Positions 10,623 through 18,364 of a DNA stretch of 64,000 nt are shown here, piece after piece. Each line of letters starts with the position of its first letter. Position 1 is the stretch's first letter. The notes under the pieces are model-generated. The model had not been told where the DNA came from. It was given only the letters and a program-made list of their open reading frames with translations, and did no database searches. This stretch comes from Chlorogloea purpurea SAG 13.99 (GTDB taxonomy: Bacteria; Cyanobacteriota; Cyanobacteriia; Cyanobacteriales; Microcystaceae), in assembly GCA_016903695.1 (NCBI GenBank), contig JADQBB010000013.1:32163-96162 (forward strand), given 5' to 3'. Position numbers and translations under genes: made by a program.

Positions 10623-11414
10623 ATGAGTTCGGCTGGCTCTAACACTGGCTTAAATTTGTGGTTCGCTCGTTTAACCGCCGCGTTTTTCTTGGGAGGTCAG
10701 GTTTTTTACCGCATACTAAACACAAAAGGACACTGGCGCAACACCAAAGAGCAAATGTGGATGGTAGGGCCCCAATCTCTCACCATCGCCCTGATCACCG
10801 CCGGTTTCGTCGGCATGGTGTTCACCATTCAAGTCGCACGGGAGTTCATCTATTTCGGAGCCTCTAGTTACGTGGGCGGAGTCTTATCTCTCGCCTTGAC
10901 AAGAGAACTGGCCCCGGTTTTAACTGCGGTGGTGGTGGCGGGTAGAGTCGGTTCGGCATTCGCCGCCGAGATCGGCACAATGCAGGTGACAGAACAGATC
11001 GACGCTTTATATATGCTGAGAACCGATCCTCTTGATTACCTAGTCATCCCTCGCGTGATCGCCTGTAGCTTGATGTTACCCCTATTAACCATCATTTCCC
11101 TGCTAGCGGGGATGACCGGGGGCTTATTCGTGGCCGAGTATCTTTATAAAATTTCTCCCACCTTATTTTTACAATCGGCACAGAATTTTTTACAATTCTG
11201 GGATCTCGTCAGTTCCATGATCAAGGCCGCCGTCTTCGGTGCTTTAATCGCCGTTATCGGCTGTAGTTGGGGCTTAACTACTACCGGCGGCGCTAAAGGC
11301 GTGGGACAATCTACCACTACCGCGGTGGTAACTTCCTTGATGGCGATTTTTATAGTTAATTTCTTCCTGTCTTGGATCATGTTTCAAGGCACAGGTAACA
11401 AAAGCTTGGGCTAA
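10623..11414 (+). CDS. MlaE-family lipid ABC transporter permease
   Basis: The 263-residue protein has five or six hydrophobic segments and the MlaE/YrbE signatures (YVGGVLSLALTRELAPVLTA, GSAFAAEIGTMQVTEQIDAL). MlaE permeases move phospholipids or related lipids between inner and outer membranes with an ATPase and an MCE protein; the chloroplast homologue is TGD1. The ATPase and MCE genes are not here. In Synechocystis the homologue slr1045 also follows pilJ, so linkage to motility genes is conserved although a functional link is unproven. The gene starts 49 bp after pilJ. Confidence 0.9.
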   Translation: MSSAGSNTGLNLWFARLTAAFFLGGQVFYRILNTKGHWRNTKEQMWMVGPQSLTIALITAGFVGMVFTIQVAREFIYFGASSYVGGVLSLALTRELAPVLTAVVVAGRVGSAFAAEIGTMQVTEQIDALYMLRTDPLDYLVIPRVIACSLMLPLLTIISLLAGMTGGLFVAEYLYKISPTLFLQSAQNFLQFWDLVSSMIKAAVFGALIAVIGCSWGLTTTGGAKGVGQSTTTAVVTSLMAIFIVNFFLSWIMFQGTGNKSLG

Positions 11415-11440
11415 GATCGAAATAAATCCGGTGGCACAAA

Positions 11441-12433
11441 ATGACAGGTAGTAATAAATGGGACTTCGGGAGATTTTGGCAGACTCTAGATTATTTTGAA
11501 GTGATCCCCTTTATGGATTGTATTCAAAATTTATTCGGTCAAAAAAAGGAAGATAAATCAATTTTTGGTAATGATAGTTTAATGAATAAAGCTTTAGTTA
11601 TTTCGCCAAGTAATATTTCTACAATAGGGCAAAAATTACAAGACAAATCCTATCAAGTCCAGACTCTCAGTGATTTTAGTAATTGTAATCCTTCCCTGTT
11701 CCCTCATCTCGATCTGATCGTCTATGAAGGTGATGATTACTTACAATTAGTAAATTTTCTGAAAAAACTACCCGCGGATTCAGAAAAAATACTATTTGAC
11801 TTCAGCCAACCAACCCCGGAAATGAAAGAGATTTGGGGGGCTGTGGATGATGTGGTGATGGGGGGAGTCAGCGAAAGTCAGATGCGTTTCACTCACGATC
11901 GAGGCGTATTTACAGGCAACGTATCAACGGCTAATAATGGGGGCTTCGCTTCTGTACGTACTCGCAACTTCACCCCGGCCCTAAATTTATCCGATTACGA
12001 AGGCATAGAATTACGGGTCGAGGGCGATGGTAAGCGTTATAAACTCATCTGTCGTTGTGAGGGGCGTTGGGATGGGGTGGGTTATTGTTATTCCTTTGAT
12101 ACCATCTATAATTTTCCCCAGACGATTCGCGTCCCCTTCCGAGAATTAATTCCCGTCTTCAGGGCGAAAACCCTTACCGACGGCGAAGCTTTCGATAGTA
12201 GTAAAGTGTATTCGCTACAGTTGATGCACAGTAAATTCGAGTACGACGGCGCTCTTAATCCCCGTTTCTCTCCCGGAATTTTCGGCATCGATGTAGAGTG
12301 GATCAAGGCCTACGGCAGAAAGACACCTCGTTTAGTTATTGTCGGTTCTGAAACGGCGGATAGGAGGGTATTGGCAGAGAGTGGCTGGAAATATAGCGTC
12401 GTCGGTGATGTCGATCGATTTTCCCCCCTGTAG
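11441..12433 (+). CDS. CIA30-family protein with reduced Rossmann flanks
   Basis: The central part (about residues 120-285; motifs IWGAVDDVVMGGVSES, GGFASVRTRNF and EGIELRVEGDGKRYK) is a CIA30 domain, a jelly-roll fold first known from complex I assembly factors. Residues 1-20 (WDFGRFWQTLDYFEVIPF) resemble the N-terminus of cyanobacterial atypical SDR proteins that carry CIA30 as an insert, related to plant HCF173 (psbA translation). The Rossmann parts on both sides are short here: residues 48-110 lack a GxxGxxG motif, and the tail (PRLVIVGSETADRRVLAESG) looks like a residual SDR C-terminus. The protein may be a CIA30 unit with an eroded SDR. Confidence 0.75.
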   Translation: MTGSNKWDFGRFWQTLDYFEVIPFMDCIQNLFGQKKEDKSIFGNDSLMNKALVISPSNISTIGQKLQDKSYQVQTLSDFSNCNPSLFPHLDLIVYEGDDYLQLVNFLKKLPADSEKILFDFSQPTPEMKEIWGAVDDVVMGGVSESQMRFTHDRGVFTGNVSTANNGGFASVRTRNFTPALNLSDYEGIELRVEGDGKRYKLICRCEGRWDGVGYCYSFDTIYNFPQTIRVPFRELIPVFRAKTLTDGEAFDSSKVYSLQLMHSKFEYDGALNPRFSPGIFGIDVEWIKAYGRKTPRLVIVGSETADRRVLAESGWKYSVVGDVDRFSPL

Positions 12434-12566
12434 GTGATTCGGTAGGACGGAATTATTACACAATGTAACTATTTTCCCGTCGGGGCAAAACAAGTTGGGA
12501 AAGGGGGCTGGGTTCAGGATAACCTAGATCGAGTCTCCTATTGATACCAAGTTAATCGTACAAACT

Positions 12567-13529
12567 ATGACCGTGGAAAGTCCTACTCGCCCGATTCGCA
12601 TTGGCTCCCGTAAGAGCCAATTGGCTCTAGTACAAACCTATTGGGTACAATCGGAATTACAGAAGCATTACCCCGATAGACAATTCGATGTGGAAACTAT
12701 GAGCACCCAGGGCGATATTATTCTAGATGTCGCTTTAGCAAAAATCGGGGATAAGGGTTTATTCACGAAAGAGTTAGAAGTGGGAATGTTGAATCGTCAA
12801 ACCGATTTAGCGGTACATTCTCTAAAAGATCTACCTACTAACTTACCCGAAGGATTGATCCTCGGTTGCGTCACCGAAAGAGTTGACCCCGCCGATGCCC
12901 TGGTGGTCAACGAAAAACACAAAGATAAACAATTGGCTAGTTTACCCGAAGGCGCGGTAATCGGCACTTCGTCTCTGAGAAGATTGGCTCAATTACGCCA
13001 TCATTTCCCCGGTTTAACTTTTAAAGATGTGCGGGGCAATGTTAATACTCGTCTGGGCAAATTAGACGCGGGCGAATACGACGGCATTATCCTTGCGGTA
13101 GCGGGATTACAGCGATTGGGAATGCACGATCGAATTCACCAGGTCATCCCCCCGGAAATATCTCTCCACGCTGTAGGACAGGGCGCACTGGGTATAGAGT
13201 GCCGGGATGGTGATCAGGAAGTTCTCGATATACTGAAAGTTTTAGAAGACGTGACCACTAGAGATAGGTGTTATGCCGAGCGCTCTTTTTTACGGGAATT
13301 AGAGGGGGGCTGTCAAGTACCGATCGGTGTGAATACTAAAATAGAAGATGGCATCCTCACTTTAACGGGTATGGTGGCCAGTCTCGACGGTCAGAGGTTA
13401 ATTAAAGAGACGATCACCGGCAAGGCGGAATCCGCCGAAGAGTTGGGAAAAACCCTCGCCCATCAAGTGAGAGATTTAGGCGCGGGGGAAATTCTAGCAG
13501 AAATTTTCGCCACGATCCAACGGCAGTAA
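12567..13529 (+). CDS. hemC: Porphobilinogen deaminase (hydroxymethylbilane synthase)
   Basis: HemC joins four porphobilinogen units into hydroxymethylbilane in tetrapyrrole synthesis, feeding chlorophyll, haem and bilins. The 320-residue protein shows [14 protein letters not shown] at the N-terminus, the substrate-binding RR and R residues ([23 protein letters not shown]) and the dipyrromethane-cofactor cysteine at about residue 249 in [11 protein letters not shown] clear intrinsic terminator follows 20 bp downstream. Confidence 0.97.
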   Translation: MTVESPTRPIRIGSRKSQLALVQTYWVQSELQKHYPDRQFDVETMSTQGDIILDVALAKIGDKGLFTKELEVGMLNRQTDLAVHSLKDLPTNLPEGLILGCVTERVDPADALVVNEKHKDKQLASLPEGAVIGTSSLRRLAQLRHHFPGLTFKDVRGNVNTRLGKLDAGEYDGIILAVAGLQRLGMHDRIHQVIPPEISLHAVGQGALGIECRDGDQEVLDILKVLEDVTTRDRCYAERSFLRELEGGCQVPIGVNTKIEDGILTLTGMVASLDGQRLIKETITGKAESAEELGKTLAHQVRDLGAGEILAEIFATIQRQ

Positions 13530-13549
13530 TGCTGAAATTTTTTACCCGC

Positions 13550-13585
13550 TCCGAGCTTTTCCAGTAAAGCTCGGATTGTTTTTTT
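13550..13585 (+). terminator. Intrinsic terminator of hemC
   Basis: A 10-bp perfect stem (13550-13559 with 13566-13575) and 6-nt loop are followed directly by TTGTTTTTTT. This is a classical rho-independent terminator 20 bp after the hemC stop codon. Confidence 0.9.
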
Positions 13586-13637
13586 ATATAGAATGGATTA
13601 AATATAAAATTACTGTAGGTTATCGAAAGTCTCGCCT

Positions 13638-13793
13638 ATGGATACAGTCAACGAACCGATCGTGACAGCTTCACCCGAAATTAGAACGATTATCGAGAGA
13701 GTATTAACCCTGGAGAAAGGGAAACTCTATCAAAAGAACCTACGTAATATTAACGATGATGTTTTGACGATTATTAAAGAAGTAATCCAATGA
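13638..13793 (+). CDS. Small 51-residue protein preceding a DndD-like ATPase
   Basis: ATG 13638 opens a 51-codon frame with the residue pattern IRTIIERVLTLEKGKLYQ then NINDDVLTIIKEVIQ. It is predicted soluble and helical, with no cysteine. Its TGA overlaps the ATG of the next gene (ATGA, 13790-13793), so the two are almost certainly translationally coupled and form a pair. I do not recognise the family; the heptad-like spacing of Ile/Leu/Val suggests helices that could bind the ATPase. It follows the hemC terminator by about 50 bp, so the pair has its own promoter. It is short, but the coupling makes it likely to be real. Confidence 0.65.
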   Translation: MDTVNEPIVTASPEIRTIIERVLTLEKGKLYQKNLRNINDDVLTIIKEVIQ

Positions 13794-15856
13794 AACTACT
13801 GTCGATCAGACTTTGTAACTTCCGTCAGTTCTACGGTAAAACACCAGAAATCCAATTGGCTAGAGGCACGTATAATACCACGGTTATCCACGGTAATAAC
13901 GGGGCGGGAAAGACAACTATATTGAACGGATTCACATGGGTACTGTATGACAAATTCACCGCCGCTTTCGCTTCACCCCAATTATTAGTCAATAAGCGGG
14001 CTATATACGAAGTGAAAACCGGCGCATCGGTGGAATGTTGGGTCGAGGTGGTTTTTGAACACGATAACCTGCGGTATGGGGTGAAGCGCAAATGTTTCGC
14101 CTGTTTGGATATAAACGGCGTGGTGCAATACAGTCAAAGTCAATTGTTCATGTTAATAGGCAAGGAAGATGGCAACTGGTATCATCCCCTACAGCAACCC
14201 GAAGAAATTATCAATCAAATACTACCGGAAAGCCTGCACCATTACTTCTTTTTCGACGGGGAACATATAGAACATATAGGGCGGCACAGTAGTAATAGTA
14301 GTATCGCTGAAGATACGAAAGACTTACTGGGGGTTAAGGTGTTAGATAGATCGATCGAACACCTGAAAAAAGCCAAGAAAACCTTACAGGATGAAATTAA
14401 AGAGTTAGGCGACTCGGATTTAAAGCAATTAGTAACTTTACAGAATAAGTTAGAGGGCGACTTACAGCGCGTCAAGGAGAAAGAGAGGGAAATAATCGGA
14501 CAGATAGAAGAACAAGAAGAATTGAAAAAACTGCTCACGGGCAAACTGTTAGAGTTAAGAGGTGCGGAAGATCTCAAACAGTTAAAAATGGGGTTGGATA
14601 ATCGGGAGAAAACCTTAAGACTCAACCTATTAGAAGCTAAGGGCAATCTGAAAAAACATATATCCGGCATGGGCTATTTAGTATTTCTGCCCCGCGTGAG
14701 CGATAAACTCTATACCCTCGTGAATGATTTACGGAGTCGCGCCCAATTACCTACCGGTATCAAGCAGGAATTCATACTGGAGTTACTCCAGAGGAAACGG
14801 TGTATATGTGGCAACGAATTAGAGGCATCGGGGGCGGCTTACGAGCAAGTGCAGGGGTGGATAAGTAAATCCGGTATAGCCGAGGTGGAAGAAGCGATAA
14901 TCCGCCTAGAATCTCAAGTGATGGTTTTGGATAAACAGGTAGATGAGTTTTGGCGACAGGTAGATAGTTTACAGAGTAACGTTCAAAAATGGCGGGGAGA
15001 ATTATCAAGAGTAGAAAATGACTTGGATAATATCAGGGCTAAGTTTAGAGAGTATCCAGACGAGGATATTCAGGGTATACAGGGTCAACTGGACGAGATA
15101 GAGGAGAGATTGAAAGAGGGGCGCTTGGAGCAGGGGGGATATAAACATCATTATGATATTAAAAGTAAGGAATTAGAAGCGTTAAATAAACAGATTGAGA
15201 GACAGAAGATCAAGGAAGAAAAGCAACATCTAGCCCAGAGGAGAATTTTGGCCGCCCAAGAGGCTATAGAGAGATTGATAGAGGTGAAGAGACGCTTAGA
15301 AAATCAATTCCGTCAGTCCTTAGAGAGTAAAGTGGGGGAGATATTCGGTCAGATTAGTTTCACCCCTTATATTCCCCGTCTGGGCGCTGAATACCAATTG
15401 CGACTGGTGGAGAATACTTCGGGGAAAGCTTCGCCCGTAGCCGCCTCTACCGGGGAGAATCAGATATTAAGTCTGTCTTTTATCGGCGCGATGATCGATA
15501 GAGTGCGAGAGTGGCGGCAGAAGAATAATTTCGTGGGTGTGGATAGTTCTACTTTTCCGATAGTTATGGATTCTCCTTTCGGTAGCCTCGATGAAATCTA
15601 TCGCCGTAGGGTTGCTCGCTCAATTCCCCGATTAGCGAATCAGTTGGTCATACTCGTCACGAAAACCCAATGGCGCAAGGAAGTAGAGGAGGAGATGAAT
15701 TCCTATATCGGTAAGATATACGTGTTAAGTTATTACTCTAGTAAAACTCATTGTGAAGAAGACTCGATCGTCATCGACGGTCAAGTATATCCTTTAGTCA
15801 GGAAGAGTCCCAATAATTTCGAGTATACGGAGATCGTGGAGGTAGAAAGATTTTAG
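13790..15856 (+). CDS. DndD/SbcC-like SMC-family ATPase
   Basis: The 688-residue protein has the architecture of a DndD/Rad50-type ATPase. It has Walker A GNNGAGKTT (about 35-43), an FFFDGEHIEHIG motif (about 150-162) typical of DndD relatives, long coiled coils (about 185-280 and 360-520) around a central CxC (RKRCICGNEL, about residue 337), an ABC signature STGENQILSLSF (about 555-566) and Walker B FPIVMDSPFGSLD (about 590-602). DndD is the ATPase of phosphorothioate DNA-modification systems. No dndB, dndC, dndE or restriction genes are nearby; only the 51-residue coupled gene is. It may be a DNA-end or damage-sensing ATPase or part of a compact defence module; the actual role is unknown. 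Confidence 0.8.
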   Translation: MKLLSIRLCNFRQFYGKTPEIQLARGTYNTTVIHGNNGAGKTTILNGFTWVLYDKFTAAFASPQLLVNKRAIYEVKTGASVECWVEVVFEHDNLRYGVKRKCFACLDINGVVQYSQSQLFMLIGKEDGNWYHPLQQPEEIINQILPESLHHYFFFDGEHIEHIGRHSSNSSIAEDTKDLLGVKVLDRSIEHLKKAKKTLQDEIKELGDSDLKQLVTLQNKLEGDLQRVKEKEREIIGQIEEQEELKKLLTGKLLELRGAEDLKQLKMGLDNREKTLRLNLLEAKGNLKKHISGMGYLVFLPRVSDKLYTLVNDLRSRAQLPTGIKQEFILELLQRKRCICGNELEASGAAYEQVQGWISKSGIAEVEEAIIRLESQVMVLDKQVDEFWRQVDSLQSNVQKWRGELSRVENDLDNIRAKFREYPDEDIQGIQGQLDEIEERLKEGRLEQGGYKHHYDIKSKELEALNKQIERQKIKEEKQHLAQRRILAAQEAIERLIEVKRRLENQFRQSLESKVGEIFGQISFTPYIPRLGAEYQLRLVENTSGKASPVAASTGENQILSLSFIGAMIDRVREWRQKNNFVGVDSSTFPIVMDSPFGSLDEIYRRRVARSIPRLANQLVILVTKTQWRKEVEEEMNSYIGKIYVLSYYSSKTHCEEDSIVIDGQVYPLVRKSPNNFEYTEIVEVERF

Positions 15857-15894
15857 AGTGTAAAGTCTTGTAAAAAGCTATTTCCTCTGTTGCC

Positions 15895-15900
15895 TATAAT
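15895..15900 (+). promoter_or_regulatory. Possible -10 element for psaM
   Basis: A perfect TATAAT lies 48 bp before the psaM ATG. No convincing -35 is present at 16-18 bp, so it could be a -10-dominated promoter. Confidence 0.4.
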
Positions 15901-15948
15901 CTTGCAAAGTATTCTGTAAAGAACTTTAATTTTTGGAGTTAATTCGCA

Positions 15949-16041
15949 ATGCTATCTGATACCCAAGTTTTAATCGCTTTAGTAGTCGCTTTACTTCCAG
16001 GCTTGATGGCTTTCCGCCTAGCCACGGAACTTTATAAGTAG
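15949..16041 (+). CDS. psaM: Photosystem I reaction centre subunit XII
   Basis: This 30-residue single-span protein reads MLSDTQVLIALVVALLPG, then LMAFRLATELYK. It is PsaM, a small thylakoid-membrane subunit of photosystem I that helps trimer formation. It is close to the normal length of about 31. A GGAG-like ribosome site (TTTTTGGAGTT) lies 10 bp upstream. It has a likely own promoter (TATAAT at 15895) and a hairpin just downstream (16055-16096). Confidence 0.95.
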   Translation: MLSDTQVLIALVVALLPGLMAFRLATELYK

Positions 16042-16054
16042 AATCAGGCTCTTT

Positions 16055-16096
16055 AACCCTGACAGGTCCATCATCGATCGATAACCCGTCAGGGTT
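16055..16096 (+). terminator. Hairpin downstream of psaM
   Basis: A 9-bp perfect inverted repeat (16055-16063 with 16088-16096) has a 24-nt loop and lies 13 bp after the psaM stop. It is followed by CTCCCCC and not a T-run, so it may stabilise the psaM mRNA and not terminate efficiently. Confidence 0.5.
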
Positions 16097-16146
16097 CTCC
16101 CCCGGTGATGGATTTGTTAGGATGATCCATATTCTCAGCTTTTGTT

Positions 16147-16506
16147 ATGACAGCACGATCGACCCGTAAATCTCCAAAGGTAACTAAAAAAAATTGGAAA
16201 GCCCGCCGTTTAGCTCATAAATCTCAGGAATTACTAACCTTGGAAATTTTCGTCAAACTGGGTGCGCAAATTTTTCTATCTTTAGCAGCCATCTCCGCGA
16301 TCGTCAAACTACTTCCCTATCAACAAGTACAACAAGCTAAACTAGAAGAGATTCAGATGGCAACCCAAGAGAAAGAAACGAGGGTTAATCAACTCAGGGA
16401 GGAATTCACCCGTAATTTTGACCCTAATCAAAGTAAACAGGTGATGCAGGAACAGACTTCACGCCGCGACCCGAATCAAAGGCCTATCTTTTTAACTGCG
16501 CCTTAG
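16147..16506 (+). CDS. Small membrane-anchored coiled-coil protein, cyanobacterial hypothetical
   Basis: The 119-residue protein has a basic N-terminus (about 1-30, many Lys/Arg), one transmembrane segment (about 33-57, LEIFVKLGAQIFLSLAAISA), then a charged helix likely to form coiled coil (about 58-90) and a polar tail. The topology resembles FtsB/DivIC-like proteins, but no sequence motif proves this. It is close downstream of psaM, on the same strand. I believe it is a conserved cyanobacterial hypothetical protein; the function is unknown. Confidence 0.75.
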   Translation: MTARSTRKSPKVTKKNWKARRLAHKSQELLTLEIFVKLGAQIFLSLAAISAIVKLLPYQQVQQAKLEEIQMATQEKETRVNQLREEFTRNFDPNQSKQVMQEQTSRRDPNQRPIFLTAP

Positions 16507-16529
16507 GGAGCCATTTATTTTTTTATCGT

Positions 16530-17477
16530 TTATTTTACATAAAGCTTATCGATTTCATTGATTTCTATTTGGGCTACTTTTTGAAGATTTGTCAATCCAA
16601 GTTTTTTTGCTAAATAAGATTTAACAGTTAAGTTGAATCCATAACGTTTTAGCCTAAATTTTAGACAGCCTACCCTATTTTGTAGTTTAAGTTGTTTAAT
16701 TTGTGCTGGAGAAAGTTCAATAATAGGTAATCCAGAGTGTTCGTATCCCCTCTTTTCCAATAACCCTTTTAACTGACATTCAATCAGTTGTATATCTTTG
16801 GGGTTGTTTTTTTCTTTCCATTTATACGCGTATTTGCTGTTGGGATACTTGTAGGTAGTATGAGCGGGGTAGCTCAACATAGCGGCATCATAATCAATTC
16901 CCATAAAACTACATATTTGGCTCAGCACTTCTATAGGAGAACCGAGCAAATTTTCATATTGTATTTCTATATACTTTTCTGGAGGTAATTGATTTTTCAT
17001 CCTTTCCCATAAGTTTTCAGCCTCTATCCATGCTTTAATACCATAAAAGGTATTACTAGCCCATCCCATTTCAATACAGGAATAAGCCACGTCTCTCGGA
17101 TCTCTGACAATATGTACGAAACGAGCTTCCGGCCAGATATAAAGCAGTTTATCAAAATCTCGATGGACTGTAGCTCCTATAATCGGCTTATTATCTCTCT
17201 CTTGCCACTGATGAAGGAAGCTATTAAGTAATTGCTCATATGTTAAGCTTTTATCAATATTCAAATTTGCTTCTTTGAAAATCCTGTTAACTTCTAAAAA
17301 TTCATAATATGAGTCTAAATCGGGAAACTGACCATCATTCCCCATTAAATCAACGGAGTATTCAAATTCAAAAGACCAAGAAATAAGGGGGTGATAACTT
17401 AACATTAACCTTAGTAAGGTTGTTCCCGAACGTTCAGCACCTACTAAAAATAAAGGGTTTTTCACAGTAGTTGGCAT
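16530..17477 (-). CDS. Sulfotransferase family protein
   Basis: The protein has 315 residues from ATG 17477; a TTG at 17492 would add five. The N-terminal PAPS-binding loop is GAERSGTTLLRLML and the 3'-phosphate motif is VRDPRDVAYS, with Arg and Ser as expected. Such enzymes transfer sulfate from PAPS to glycans, lipids or peptides. In cyanobacteria they often modify exopolysaccharide or natural products, but the acceptor here is unknown. Its base composition looks more AT-rich than its neighbours and it has no operon partner, which may point to transfer. It converges on the psaM-linked gene (23-bp gap). Confidence 0.85.
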   Translation of the reverse strand: MPTTVKNPLFLVGAERSGTTLLRLMLSYHPLISWSFEFEYSVDLMGNDGQFPDLDSYYEFLEVNRIFKEANLNIDKSLTYEQLLNSFLHQWQERDNKPIIGATVHRDFDKLLYIWPEARFVHIVRDPRDVAYSCIEMGWASNTFYGIKAWIEAENLWERMKNQLPPEKYIEIQYENLLGSPIEVLSQICSFMGIDYDAAMLSYPAHTTYKYPNSKYAYKWKEKNNPKDIQLIECQLKGLLEKRGYEHSGLPIIELSPAQIKQLKLQNRVGCLKFRLKRYGFNLTVKSYLAKKLGLTNLQKVAQIEINEIDKLYVK

Positions 17478-17586
17478 AAGGCAATTGAACAAATTTTTGG
17501 GGCGAAGATTTATAAGGCTAGATTATATCACAAACTATTTATTTGATAAATCTGATTTTTAATTACAAATTGTCTATCTACTTAGA

Positions 17587-17611
17587 GGAATATTGGCGAA
17601 TCCAATATTCC
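17587..17611. repeat. 10-bp inverted repeat in the gap upstream of the sulfotransferase gene
   Basis: Arms 17587-17596 and 17602-17611 are perfect, with a 5-nt spacer. The structure lies between the tmk 3' end and the sulfotransferase start (both minus strand). There is no T-run on either side, so it is either a weak terminator for tmk or a protein-binding site. Confidence 0.45.
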
Positions 17612-17743
17612 CTTAACTAAATTTCACCTATGGCGTTTCCCCGTGGTAAATTTAATATCTTGCTTAATAGGGATAATCCCTTGTAATGCCAGATGGAATT
17701 AAAAATACTTCCCGGATGCTGACAATGTTCTTAAATCAGTATT

Positions 17744-18364
17744 TCACTTAATATCAATAAGCCAATCAACAATTTTCTTGTGAATGTTTTCTATCATTTC
17801 TGTGCCGTCTATTTTCAGGAAGTTTCCCTCGTAATTAGCGAATATTTTCTGAAAATTATTGCTTACTTGGATCAGTTTATCCTGTTGTTCGTAAATTTCT
17901 CTTTTTTCTCGCTTTTCCAATCTATTTAGAGACACCTGCACGGGAAGATCTATATAAATAACTCCATCTGGGTTAGGAAATTTCCGGTTCAGTTGACTAA
18001 CAAAATGGAATTCTTCGTCGTCATTACAATTATAGGCTAGAGAAGAAAAATAATAGCGTGTAGAAATTACGTGGGTTTGTTTTTTACCCGTTAAATATAA
18101 AATCCCCGCTTCTTCGTTATAAAGATGATAATGTCTATCGGCGGCGAATAAATAAGCCATCTGCTCATCAAATCTTTTTCGATCTTCTATGGCGATTATC
18201 GGTGATTGCATCGCCTGTCGGATCAGTTTTCCGATCGGGCCGTCCGTCGGCTCGGAACTGATGACGGCTTTCTCTCCCCTAGAGATAAAATACTCCTGTA
18301 ATAAACTCGCTTGCGTGGATTTACCCGAACTATCTATACCCTCTAATACGATAAATTTCATCAT
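17744..18364 (-). CDS. tmk: Thymidylate kinase-like protein
   Basis: Tmk phosphorylates dTMP to dTDP. The 206-residue protein has P-loop EGIDSSGKST, the dTMP-site ADRHYHL, and helices of the TMPK fold. The usual DRY motif reads STRYYFSSLAYN here, with Thr in place of Asp, so substrate use may differ from canonical Tmk. Three in-frame ATGs are present at the start; ATG 18364 gives an ATGA overlap with the upstream flavoprotein gene and was chosen. Coupled expression with that gene is likely. A second, canonical tmk may exist elsewhere; this copy may be a paralogue. Confidence 0.8.
   Translation of the reverse strand: MMKFIVLEGIDSSGKSTQASLLQEYFISRGEKAVISSEPTDGPIGKLIRQAMQSPIIAIEDRKRFDEQMAYLFAADRHYHLYNEEAGILYLTGKKQTHVISTRYYFSSLAYNCNDDEEFHFVSQLNRKFPNPDGVIYIDLPVQVSLNRLEKREKREIYEQQDKLIQVSNNFQKIFANYEGNFLKIDGTEMIENIHKKIVDWLIDIK

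Noticed and set aside
13790..15856. Calling the ATPase a complete phosphorothioate (dnd) system
   Set aside because: DndC sulfotransferase-like and DndB/E genes are absent; only the ATPase is similar.
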